From: Limnanthes douglasii subsp. nivea
Taxonomy: Eukaryota; Streptophyta; Magnoliopsida; Brassicales; Limnanthaceae
Assembly: GCA_036936605.1 (NCBI GenBank)
Contig: JAUPFV010000002.1
Coordinates: 336,387,215-336,451,214 of the forward strand
Length of the DNA: 64,000 nucleotides
Reading direction: 5' to 3'
Below, one piece after another: positions 33,101 through 42,681 of the stretch. Under the pieces are notes generated by a model. It saw only the letters and a list, made by a program, of their open reading frames with translations. It was not told the origin of the DNA and did not search any database. The position numbers and the translations under genes are program-made. How positions within the stretch are numbered: the first letter of the stretch is position 1; every line of letters begins with the position of its first letter.

Positions 33101-33390
33101 CGATTATGGTAGTTAGGTTTTGTGGAAATGAAGAGGTTTCGAGCTTAAAAGAACGGTTGGTGTGCTATCAATGAAACCTGCTGCTTTGTATTTAGCAACT
33201 CTTTCAGAAATACTAAGATAATCGATCGCCCCAAAAGCTGGCATTGACGGTGGGTTTGCTTTCTTTTTAGAAGTGGGATTTTTCTCTCTATCTAGATAGG
33301 TTAAAGGCAAAAGCTTTCCCTCTCTCAAAATATGGTAAAAGATAAAAATGAAGAAATAAAGGTATTTATAGGCAGATGACCTCTTCAACG
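30110..33390 (-). pseudogene. Gag-like plant transposon relic (putative gypsy-type family)
   Basis: The minus strand shows, from right, a low-complexity N-terminal part (33388-33113, 32605-32384); a core at 32317-31936 in two overlapping frames including FYTDLFNWHLSLSLDPDIVR, YSEILGIYPAQLMFN and FKIIQATCFLALL; an acidic middle (31568-31305, 31213-30959); and a coiled coil (about 30870-30550: LKERELAQLKRELSEVKKHL). The core resembles the plant family annotated as putative gypsy-type transposon (Transposase_28), with L-P-L-H-P-F..L-x-Y-F-G-x-A-P-x-Q-L. No polymerase follows. Frameshifts break it. Confidence 0.6.
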
Positions 33391-34299
33391 AGTTTCTTCA
33401 TAGAGAAGTGCGATAGAAGAGAGGCGTGGTGAAGTCTAAGAGTCATTTGGATTAAAATCACGATTAGACTTCCTCCAAATAATTGAAAGAGACTTGTCAA
33501 GTTATAATATTTGGCAGGGCTAGGAGGCTAACATCATAGTTTGAGCCTCGGGTAGTCCAAGAGGCAAAAACTTAAACGACAAGCGTTTAAAAGCAAAGAA
33601 ACACGTGTACGTTGAAGAGATCACCTTTCTCACACACGGCAGATGGGCCCATAATAACAAATGAGTTGGGTGCAAATGCCATCAGGATTAGGCCAAAGAA
33701 ATACACTTTGTCAAGAAATGTACCCGCTAAAACTGACCATGATTGACACGAACAAACTGTAATGACAATTCTCGACAATCTGCCCTTACCGACAACGAAA
33801 AATTATCCAATGACGAGTATCTCCCGACCCTAGAATCGGTGTACGCCATCCTTGATTGCTTAAGTATAACAACGAGATGTTTCGACCCTAAAGCTGGATA
33901 GTCTTCACTCATCTCTTCGTAAAGACTCGAGGGCTACTAATAAGGACGAAAAATACCCAAGTCAATTTGGGTTGAGATAATTAGATCATGTTATTATATG
34001 TTCATAATTATATATGTAACTATAGTGATAGATCTAGAAATAATAAAGATTTAATTGATAGTAGGAGAAGTAAGGGTGTAAAAAGAGCCAAGGGGGACCA
34101 ATTATGTAAAATAGGCCCCACCACTGTCACTATATAAGGAAAGTATCCCTTTTTGGGACAAGTATTTTTTTAATATATAATAGTACTCTGGCACATTTCT
34201 CTCTCTAAAATCACACATTTCCCAGTGTCACTATATAAAGAAAGTATCCCTTGTTAAATCATTGAATCTAAGCTCTAGATATTTCTGGTACTATCAAGT
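33391..34299. repeat. LTR-like stretch with duplicated TATA-containing segment
   Basis: Near 34121-34150 and again at 34221-34251 a 30-bp block (cactgtcactatataaggaa / cagtgtcactatataaagaa, then agtatccct) is repeated 100 bp apart. Each holds a TATA-like ctatata. Sequence around 33930 (gactcgagggctac) and the leader-like ctctctctaaaatcacac suggest an LTR, but no partner LTR or ends were found. The rest of 33391-33900 shows nothing recognisable. Confidence 0.4.
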
Positions 34300-34429
34300 A
34301 GTGCATAATTGTTTTATAATTCCCACACTATATCAACTTATTTTCTCTATTAGAACTTTCAATTCTTTAAAACCTTTATAATGGGTACCATATTGCCAAT
34401 GCAATATCTTAAAATTCGGTAATAAAATG

Positions 34430-35050
34430 TGGCTAACCCTCAAAACTTCTCACTTTCCCTACATTTTTGGTGTGGGTCAATCACGAATGGCTCTCAACTT
34501 TTATTCATCAACCAATATGTCTTATGAACTAAATATCTACCCAAAATAATAAACGTTTTGTCATTCAACTTAACTTTTATATAATTAATGAACACATGAT
34601 TTTTAAACCACACTTATTTTAAACCTCATAAATGCTCAAATAAGTTTTCTGAGTCCAACTGTAAACCAATATATCATCAAAATAAAATATCATATATTTA
34701 CCAATAAAATGTCATAAACTTGGATTCACGAGTCACATGAAAGTGTTAGGTGCATTGGAAAATCAAAATGACATCATTAACCACTCGTATAAGTGAACAC
34801 TATCGCTAAAATTATCTTCCACTCATCTTCAAGTTTGCCTCGAATATGATGGTACCCATTCCGTAAATCAACTTTTGATAATAATTTCAAACCCTCAAAA
34901 TCTCTTGAATGTCATATAATTTTAGAATGGGAAAATATATCTTAATGGTATACTAACTATTAACGCGCATCTAACACCATTTCTTTTTTGGAATCAATTG
35001 TGTTTGAGCTGCACATGGACTCATAGTCTCTCTCTCGAATAAACCCATTT
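34430..35050 (-). pseudogene. Gypsy-B reverse transcriptase relic
   Basis: Frames read from about 34910 give DFEGLKLLSKVDLRNGYHHI and LEDEWK, the conserved F-S-K-I-D-L-R-S-G-Y-H-Q-I..D-E-W-K block with the first catalytic Asp. Then come a decayed NAPNTFM and an ILVYS tail of the Y-x-D-D motif near 34680. Further left, KVRSFEG recalls E-V-R-S-F-L-G at the RT end. Confidence 0.75.
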
Positions 35051-35410
35051 TTAGTTCATTTTTTCCTTGTAGAATATAATTCTTTTTAAGGTTCATATGA
35101 TAATACTATAAATTTGGTAAACACTATATCAATATGATATTGGATGTGTTTCTAGTAAATCTTCTGACATCAACTAATTGAATTTAGCATCACCAATTGC
35201 ATTTTTTCATAAAAGAAGCATTATGTTCTTTTTTACTTTACATCACTAACGTCAGCTCCATCATAACACATACTTCTTGTATTTTCTTAACATTAAATTC
35301 TAAATCATTTACATATGTGACTAAAAAGACTAAAAGTTTTTATTTAACCATGCACTAATTGAGCTATAGCTTGGATTATGTTTTGAAATCCTTGTAATCT
35401 GCATGATATC

Positions 35411-35774
35411 TCAATTCCAAACACAATTATCACGCACCCTGTAAATTACACTTATATAAAACTGCCAAAAACGTCTTAGTAATACGTGACGAGTATCCAT
35501 ATTGATTACATGACATGTCATCTCATCCATATGGTATTGTCGGATCAAGCGTTTCCATACGTGACGAGTATCTATATTGATTACACCCAATCGCATAGGG
35601 ATTCAAGCGTTTCCATGTTCGTAACTTTAGATGCTCCACCAGCTTTATAGATACATAATTCTTACAAATGCAATTATCAATAATAAAATCATAAATTTCC
35701 CTTAAATATTGAAACATAACTTGAAATGATATTTCTCTATGAAAATTCACCCACCTTCGAAGAATATATGACAC
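35411..35774 (-). pseudogene. Gypsy-B protease relic
   Basis: Two overlapping frames give FIIDNCICKNYVSIKLVEHL, KLRTWKRLNPYAIGC, then TCHVINMDTRHVLLRRFWQF. These match the plant Gypsy aspartic protease and its linker (I-D-x-G-S-C-x-N..L-V-x-x-L-x-L..H-P-x-P-Y-x-I-G-W and D-x-C-H-I-L-L-G-R-P-W-Q). The catalytic D-S/T-G has become D-N-C. Part of the linker is duplicated in the DNA (see 35482-35616). Confidence 0.8.
35480..35616. repeat. Short direct duplication inside the Gypsy-B protease
   Basis: tacgtgacgagtatc and atattgattaca occur at about 35482 and 35557, and caagcgtttccat at about 35547 and 35603. This is a local duplication of roughly 75 bp. Confidence 0.8.
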
Positions 35775-35859
35775 TCCAAATCACACAACTGACATAGTCG
35801 ATATATTCTTCTACAACTTCTACATTATCTACCAGTTTATCCATATCTTTGTTATTCGT

Positions 35860-36930
35860 TGTTATCACAAAGTTCATTATACATATAATAGGACACTTAT
35901 TCAAATTGTGATCTAGTTGACAATATATGTAACACTTAAAACCATTTGTGTTAATATATGTATTTTGTGTTTGTGGGGTTGTTTGTAGGTGTTATTATTA
36001 GACGCGTCCTAATACCTTTATAGGTCTCATCAGTGGGAGTTTTAGATGGTCTTTATCTTTCACTACACAAAACTCTTCTCATGTTTTCCTATGTCATGGA
36101 TGAATCTCATATTTTTTTTTTGTATTTTGAAAATAAAGGTACGACATCTTCTTTAGTAGCTCTACTTTCAAGGTCATGCTATGTACATCACCTACTTTCT
36201 CAACTGTTTACACTTGAATCTTATATGAATGGCCGACTTGAATATCTAAAATATCTAGAAACCTAGTATCTCTTGCCCGAATTTAAGTTGGTATGAAGTA
36301 TAAGCCTATATCACTTCTAAGTATATTTTATAACATTTTTATTACCATGCACACAAACCTGAAAACTTTGAAAAAATAAAATTTTAATAGTTCGAAAATA
36401 ACAACTTATTCATCAAAATTTATTTCATTCTTCTCTATGATCATATATGATATTTCTCTTGTCATCTTTGACCAATCTCTAGCTTCTCCCACCAAAAATA
36501 AGCTCACATTCTCAGCTTATATGACACCAAAATAAATTTTAACTCCTCTTTAAATGTGACGAATCTCTCAAACATCATAAATCAAATCCATAAAAATATA
36601 AAATTACTTTTACATAGAATAACAATATCTCTAGATGGATTCGACAGTTTATGATTCTTGTGGTAATCCATAAAGTTCTCATTCAAATATTCATAAGTGA
36701 TATCATCAAAGTACACGTAATTTGTTATTCTAGACGAACTTTCACCTCTTGAACGACCAACGATAAATTTTTAGATTTTTTTTATGTTTGGGAAAAACTA
36801 TTATATGTAAAAATATTAAATTAGCACGCTCCTTGAACAATTATTGCAACATGGCGTGCATCATATCTATTGATTGTAATCGCTCATCAATAATTGTCCA
36901 CATATCGGTATCCTTACAACCAACATCATT
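35860..36930 (-). pseudogene. Gypsy-B gag relic
   Basis: At about 35960-35900 the minus strand reads CYICQLDHNLNKCP, a CCHC knuckle of the C-x-x-C..H..C type. To its right up to 36900 are scattered gag-like stretches with no continuous frame. Confidence 0.5.
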
Positions 36931-37005
36931 ATGATTAACTCTTTCGGCTACGGTGTTAACCATCCAATAAGGTAAATCGTTATGCTATGATACCACTTGA
37001 TGCAT

Positions 37006-38330
37006 AACAGACGTATTATGGGTTTGTCAAATATAAAACCCAAACACATAAAAGACACATCCACTAGAGAAATAGTTTTAAATAAACTTATAATATTATA
37101 CAATATCCACAAACAAGAACAAAAAACTAAAAATAAACTCTAAAAATCCTAAGAGTTAAGTGGATAAATCCCAAAAAAATTACTATCCATAACAGAAAAA
37201 ATATATATATCCTATAATAGAATAATATTGTAATAGAAAATCTGAAATCCAAGCTAAGAGCTTATGTATGTTTTTTTGGAGAAATATTTTTAAGTCAATT
37301 TTTTTATTTCCTTTTAAAACTCTAATGTCAATTGTTCTACATCAAATTTATTTGTAGAACATATGTTATAATGAACTTATAATATATAGTTATTAACATT
37401 ATTTTTATTTATATTTTAAACGCGTTATAAATTTTAAACTAACTAATCCACTCAACATTTATTGGTATTGTTGTAAATAAAAAAACATATAGTGATAAAT
37501 AAAATTATTCCTATTAAAGATGAAGATTGGATTTGATAATATACAATAATATAAACATCTAATATTGAAAAAATGTAATTTTTTATTTTTTGTGGTTGTA
37601 AATTTATTTTGTTTTAAATATAGTTTATCTAATTAAACTTTTATCATGATTTTTTTATCTGAACATATAAATTATAGGTATAATTAAATTTGGAAAATCA
37701 GTAGTTATAAGACATAAATATAAATAAATTTATAAAATAAATATCTGCAATATATATATAAATAATTGACAATTTGTTGACAACATAAATTTACAAAACT
37801 TATATTTACGAATACACAAAATAATTAACGTTGAGGGATTGCTAAAACAACAGCTAAAATTACCTTGTGGAGTGGTGCTAAAAATAGTCAAAATTACTCT
37901 ATAAACTTATTAAAACTTTTATATATAAAAAAATTACTCATTGAAGTTATTATTATTATTTTTAGAAAAATTTCTCTCATTTATCTTAACTATACTTGTT
38001 TTCACCTAAATCTAAAGAAAGAATTAAAACAAAATCAAAAATATTGAAGTAAGATCCTATTAGAATTATAAAAAGTACATGAAAATTATGTATTTAGTTA
38101 ACCGACTAACAATTATTAGAATTGTAGATAGAGCACTAATTTATATAAATATTTTGGTTATACACAAAATATGAAAACATATATGGAATTAGTTCAATCA
38201 GATTGGTTTCTGTTTCAAACGGATTAACCACCCAAATTGACTAAAACTAACCAAATCGACCCATATTAAAGAAAATAAAAATAAAATGGTACATACTAGT
38301 GTGCCAACACCATGGAAGATATGATGACCT
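37006..38330. other. Very AT-rich stretch, possible Gypsy-B LTR remnant
   Basis: Directly after the primer-site-like sequence an LTR is expected, but no second copy exists to define it. 37300-38300 is extremely AT-rich with no recognisable element. Confidence 0.35.
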
Positions 38331-38338
38331 TGGCCTTG

Positions 38339-38447
38339 TGGTAAGCGGAAACGAGGGTTTGGGTGCCAAACCATTATGTTGTCAGACCATGATCATGGTC
38401 AAGTGGAGACGGAGGTGTCAAGCCATTGTGTCTGTCAGACCATGGCG
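38339..38447. repeat. Two-unit imperfect tandem repeat (~50 bp)
   Basis: Units beginning ggtaagcggaaacgaggg (38339) and ggtcaagtggagacggag (38397) share gccattgtgt/accattatgt and gtcagaccatg. They abut the truncated end of Copia-D. GC content is higher than in the surroundings. Confidence 0.75.
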
Positions 38448-38453
38448 CCACAA

Positions 38454-38849
38454 CTAATTGTTTCTTTGTTTCTTTGAGCTCCATGAAACTGCACCGCTAC
38501 CAAGGTGAAACATATACCCAGATGTGCTTTTGCTATCATCAATACTTCCTGCTAAATCACTATCTATATAACTAATGAGATTAGCTTCATAAAAAATTCC
38601 ATAGTCAATGGTTCCCTTCACATATCGCAATATTCTTTTGCCAGCCTCCCAATGGTTAGAATAAGGTTTTTCCATGAATCTACTTATCAAACTAACATCA
38701 TTCACAATGTCAGGCCTTGTCGAAGTTAGATACATCAGATTTCCAACCAGACTTCGGAACATAGTTGAATTAACAAGTTTTCCTTCACCTTCTTTAGATA
38801 ACTTCAGACCCGTGATGGATGGAGTAGTGACTGGATTAACAACTTCCAT
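38454..38849 (-). pseudogene. Copia-D RNase H and connection, truncated
   Basis: 131 codons: the connection (MFRSLVGNLMYLTSTRPDIV, HWEAGKRILRYVKGTIDYGI) and RNase H start (YIDSDLAGSIDDSKSTSGYM, GSGAVSWSSKKQ). The catalytic Asp of the S-D-x-A-G segment is present. The protein ends right after SKKQ where the element is truncated, so the Glu-containing S-T-x-E-A-E motif is gone. Confidence 0.9.
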
Positions 38850-39450
38850 CTTGATTTTTTTTCAAAATTTCTTTTGCATAGTTCTCTTGTGAAATAAAAA
38901 TTCATTTATCAGATTGATGAATTTCAATGCCAAGAAAATGATGAAGTTCTCTTAAATCTGTCATCTCAAATTCTGCCATCATTGACTATTTAAATTCTTC
39001 CAACATTTTTACATTATTTCATGTGAAAACAAGATCGTCGACATAGAGACTAACCATCATAAGTCTTCATTGGGAATCACTTTTTATGTAAAGAGTATGT
39101 TCATATGGACATTTTTTAAATCCATATTTTTCAAAATAAGAATTGATACGGCTACCAGGCTCGAGGTGATTGTTTCAACCCATACAATGTTTTCTTTAGC
39201 TTGTAAACTTTTTCTTCTTCTCCTTTCTTAATAAATCCAGGTGGTTGATCAACATAGACTTATTCTTTGAGAACACCATTCAAGAATGCAAATTTTACAT
39301 CCATTTGGAAAATCTTCCAATTTTTCTGACCCGACTAGATGAAGAACTTGATGAAAAATTTGGGGAAGTAGGAGGGCTTCCTGTTGGAGTATTATTTTCA
39401 GCACTTTCAAAATCTGCCTCTTCTTTTTCTTCAAGGTCAAGTGGAAAAAT
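38850..39450 (-). pseudogene. Copia-D reverse transcriptase, shortened
   Basis: Frames give MDVKFAFLNGVLKE (near 39300), VDQPPGFIKKGEEEKVYKLK, KTLYGLKQ, and at about 39050 MVSLYVDD-type sequence followed by MMAEFEMTDLRELHHFLGIE. A full Copia RT needs more length, so part of the N-terminal region has been deleted at about 39300-39450. Stops are present. Confidence 0.75.
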
Positions 39451-40374
39451 TTACAAATATTCTTTCTCAACTGTCATCTCTTCCAAAAACGAATTTTCAT
39501 CAAACCGGACATCTCGACTTATCACAATCTTTTTTGTTACCGGATTATATAGCTTGTATGCCTTACTTCTTTCACTATAACCAATGTAGATGCATGTTTC
39601 AGACTTGTCGTCTAACTTGCTTCTCATTACATCCGGAATACGAGAGTATGCAACACTCCCAAATATTCTTAGATGATGAACATTAGGCTTTCTACCATAC
39701 CACATCTTATATGGCGTGCAATTCTCCAAGCTTGTTGTTGGTGATCTGTTAATAAGATAAACAGTACATGCAACAGCTTCAACCCAAAAAACTCTTGATA
39801 ACCTCTTCTTCTTAAGAAGACATCTAACCATCTCCATTATTGTTCTATTCTTTCTTTCAGATACACCATTTTGCTGAGGCGTATAGCGGACTATCATCTC
39901 ATGCTGAATGCCACTGTCTCTGCAATATTTCTCAAATTCTTTTGAAAAATACTCACCTCCACGATCTGTCCGTAAGGTGTTGATTTTTAATCCAGTAAAG
40001 TTTTCTACTTATGCTTTAAAATCTTTGAATTTTTGAAATGATTCTGATTTTTCTCTGACACAATAAACCCAAACATTTCGTGAGTAATCATCAATAAAAG
40101 TTATAAAATAACGATTAACTCCAAAAGCTGGAACTGTCATTGGACCACAAAGATCTAAATGAATAAGTTGCAGTGGTCTTTTTGCTTTCCAGGATGATTT
40201 AGACGGAAACAAAATTTTATGTTGCTTTCCAAACTGACAAGTTTCACATACATCATCGAGACGACTAAAATTTGGTAAACCGGTGACCATCATCTTTCTT
40301 GAAAGCATCTCGAAATTTCTATAATTCAAATGTCTAAACCGATCATGCCATAATTTTGCAACTGCTTCAAGCAA
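39451..40374 (-). pseudogene. Copia-D integrase (two adjacent frames)
   Basis: Piece 40374-40009 holds the zinc region LWHDRFRHLNYRNFEML..C-E-T-C-Q-F-G-K-Q and the core opening PLQLIHLDLCGPM..FITFIDDYSRNVWVY. Piece 39897-39451 continues with YTPQQNGVSERKNRTIMEMV, FWVEAVACTVYLINRSPT and the C-terminal G-Y-S..K-A-Y-K-L-Y region. One stop at about 40007 splits them in the same frame. The acidic residues D..D are present; the R-T-D-R-G-G-E segment lies in the gap 40008-39900. Confidence 0.9.
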
Positions 40375-40796
40375 GACATATTTTGATTTTGAAGAGTGAG
40401 TGAGAAAATATTATTTTGTGCTATTCTAAGTTTAGCAACAACTTGATTATTCAATGATAAGTAACATGCCATGTCACGAAAGTGAATATCATACCCCTTA
40501 TTCAGTAGATTCCCAACGCTTAGCAAATTATTTTTAAGTCCATGAACAAAATAAACATCAGACATTTTCTCAATCTTACCTTGTTTTGTTTTAAATTCTA
40601 ATTCACCAACACCTTTAATTTTGTAAGATTTTCCATCTCCTACTTTTACTTCTCCACAATCAGCTTCAAATAATTTTGAAAATAAGTTTCTGTTACGTGT
40701 CATATGTTTGCTAGCACCACTGTCTATGTACCAGAATTCATCAGTCTCTCCACCATGAGTCACAAGAAATAAAGTTTCTTCACTATTTTTCACCAT
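40326..40796 (-). pseudogene. Copia-D protease and pre-integrase region
   Basis: 156 codons beginning near EFWYIDSGASKHMTRN, the Copia aspartic protease site with intact D-S-G. It continues with GDGKSYKIKGVGEL, MSDVYFVHGLKNNLLSVGNL and the start of the pre-integrase domain. It overlaps the integrase frame by a frameshift near 40370-40330. Confidence 0.9.
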
Positions 40797-40799
40797 ATT

Positions 40800-41518
40800 A
40801 GCTTCGTATTTTTCTTTCTATATGACCAGGCTTGTGACAATAAAAACACTAAATATAACCACGACCGGTTCCTCTTTGATTTCCACGTCCACGTCCTTTT
40901 TGCGAACCTCTAAAGTTATGATTTTGGTTTGTTTCTTTCCACTGATTTTCATAATTTTGGTTTTTGTTTATTTTGGTTTTTGTTTGTTATGTTCCATTCT
41001 CTTGGTGGATGGCCATAATCTTTTTCCCTCTAATTTGTAGAATATTCTTTCTTCTCACTTATAGAAGAGTTTGACTGTAGTGCTTGATCTAACGTTACTT
41101 CATTCTTTTCCTTATTTAATCTTTCTTCATGAGCTTTCAATGAGACCGTTAATTCATCAATCGTCATGATGTTTAAATCCTTAGATTCTTCAATCGCAAC
41201 CACAATATAGTAAAATCTTGAATCCAAACAGCGTAGAATTTTTTCAATTACACGGAGATCATCTAATGTTTCCCCATTTATTTTTAATTGGTTCACAATG
41301 GACAATACCCGTGAACAATAATCAGAAACGGATTCAGATGCTGTTTTTTTGTAAACTTTCAAATTCTCCTCTAAGAGTTTGAATCGAATCATGTTTACCT
41401 TTTCATCTCCTTTGAATGATTTCTCCAAAATTTCCCATGCTTGTTTTGCTGAAGTGGCACAATAAATTTTTTCCCAAACTGCTTCATATGATTGGACTCC
41501 TTGATATATCCAAAACAA
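40800..41518 (-). pseudogene. Copia-D gag and knuckle
   Basis: 162 codons (41518-41030) hold the UBN2 domain: VWEKIYCATSAKQAWEILEK, KLLEENLKVYKKTASESVSD, VNQLKINGE, KILRCLDSRFYYIVVAIEES and MTIDELTVSLKAHEER. The knuckle (C..C..G-H) appears frameshifted at about 40860-40820. The usual first ~60 residues are missing or replaced by sequence containing an aggaacaaaag repeat (41645-41683). Confidence 0.85.
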
Positions 41519-41644
41519 TGTTTTTTATCTTTCTTTCTCTATTTTCTTAGATCTTCTTTTTGTGTTGGTGTTAATTTTTCTTCTTAAACATATTTTCTAG
41601 AGTCTTCATCTGAGTACTCTATTTATTATAATTTTCTTTTGTTA

Positions 41645-41683
41645 ATGGGGAACAAAAGAGGAACAAAAGAGGAACAAAAGAGA
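41645..41683. repeat. Short tandem repeat aggaacaaaag
   Basis: Three to four copies of an 11-bp unit in the leader of Copia-D. Confidence 0.9.
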
Positions 41684-41705
41684 TAAGAATCGAGTTGTTC
41701 ATCTT

Positions 41706-41717
41706 GATCTAATACCA
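41706..41717 (-). promoter_or_regulatory. Copia-D primer binding site, slightly mutated
   Basis: The minus strand reads TGGTATTAGATC just inside the LTR; compare TGGTATCAGAGC in Copia-C. Confidence 0.8.
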
Positions 41718-41719
41718 AT

Positions 41720-42067
41720 TGTAGATTTTAAAGGGATATTTTTTAAGAAAGAAGAATAAGATTTGAGAGAACAAAAGTATTTTTTATTTTCTTTTCTTAA
41801 TCTCTTTGTTTAGTACATCTCCTATATATATTAGTATAAATATATTATACCGTTTTAATGACAGAATAATATATTTTACTAATATAATACTCTTTAAAAT
41901 ATAAAATCAAATATAAACATATTTTTTCTAAATTGAATAATATATTATCAATTAAATAATATATTTTCAATTAAATAATATTAAAAAATACATTAATATA
42001 TTATTAAAATATTTTGACTAAATTAATTAATTAATATTTTCAAGCTTAATTAATTATTGTCCTAACA
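41720..42067 (-). repeat. Copia-D 5' LTR
   Basis: On the minus strand it begins TGTTAGGACAATAATTAATT and ends AAAATCTACA, with standard TG...CA termini and the primer site adjacent. About 348 bp and very AT-rich. The partner LTR is missing. Confidence 0.8.
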
Positions 42068-42378
42068 AGTTTTCCATTAGTATTCACCGATCACAGTTTA
42101 CGAGTACTATTTCTTTTTCCACGACATTCGGCATTCATTGCTACACACACTGATATAATCCTGAATAAAGTTTAAATAAAATCAACTTATTGATAATTTT
42201 TATGGTATCCAATGTACTTTCATTTAGTTTTTTAAAAATATATCTACAATTACTGAGTGGGTATATGGTTAAATTAATTTTTTTAAAAAAACTATAAATA
42301 ATTTAAAACAATATATTTTTTTTACTTTATATTGTTTTATTTATTTTTTAACAAAAAAAGTCATCTTATTAATTGGTA
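42068..42378. other. AT-rich spacer between Copia-D and LINE-C
   Basis: Nothing recognised. Confidence 0.4.
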
Positions 42379-42390
42379 ATCGGTACACTT
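42379..42390. repeat. LINE-C target-site duplication, left (3' side)
   Basis: atcggtacactt, identical to 48991-49002. Confidence 0.85.
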
Positions 42391-42681
42391 TGTTTTGGGT
42401 AAATATGGGTGTATATATATATATGTACAAGGTTACAATCATCTAGAGAGTCATATGATCTCTCAAGTGAGTACAATTCAGGGTAGCAATGTACTTAAAA
42501 GAAAAAGACATGTCCAAGAGTGCCTTGATAAAGGTCTAGAGCACTTGCCTCTTTAAAAAACCTTAACCACCCATTGGGTAAAACCCCGGTCTAAGGAAAA
42601 AGAGTACAAGTCTCCAGGCCAGCACTAATGGACTATTACATAGAAAATCCGAAAAACTGAGTGTATCAATGAAAAAGGACT

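Larger units (their letters stand above)
34300..37005 (-). mobile_element. Gypsy-B, decayed Ty3/Gypsy retrotransposon
   Basis: On the minus strand a primer-site-like TGGTATCATAGC (complement near 36990-37001) is followed by gag with knuckle (about 36900-35880), protease (35774-35411) and reverse transcriptase (about 35050-34430). The element ends within the RT-RNase H part. The 5' LTR would lie right of 37005 in AT-rich sequence but cannot be delimited. Stops and shifts are dense. Confidence 0.7.
38454..42067 (-). mobile_element. Copia-D, 3'-truncated Copia retrotransposon with 5' LTR
   Basis: The minus strand has the 5' LTR (41720-42067), primer-site-like sequence, gag, knuckle, protease, integrase, shortened reverse transcriptase and RNase H. 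It breaks off at 38454 in the middle of RNase H, with no 3' LTR. Domains are in five different frames, but each piece is well conserved, so it is younger than Copia-A. No target duplication can be tested. Confidence 0.9.
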
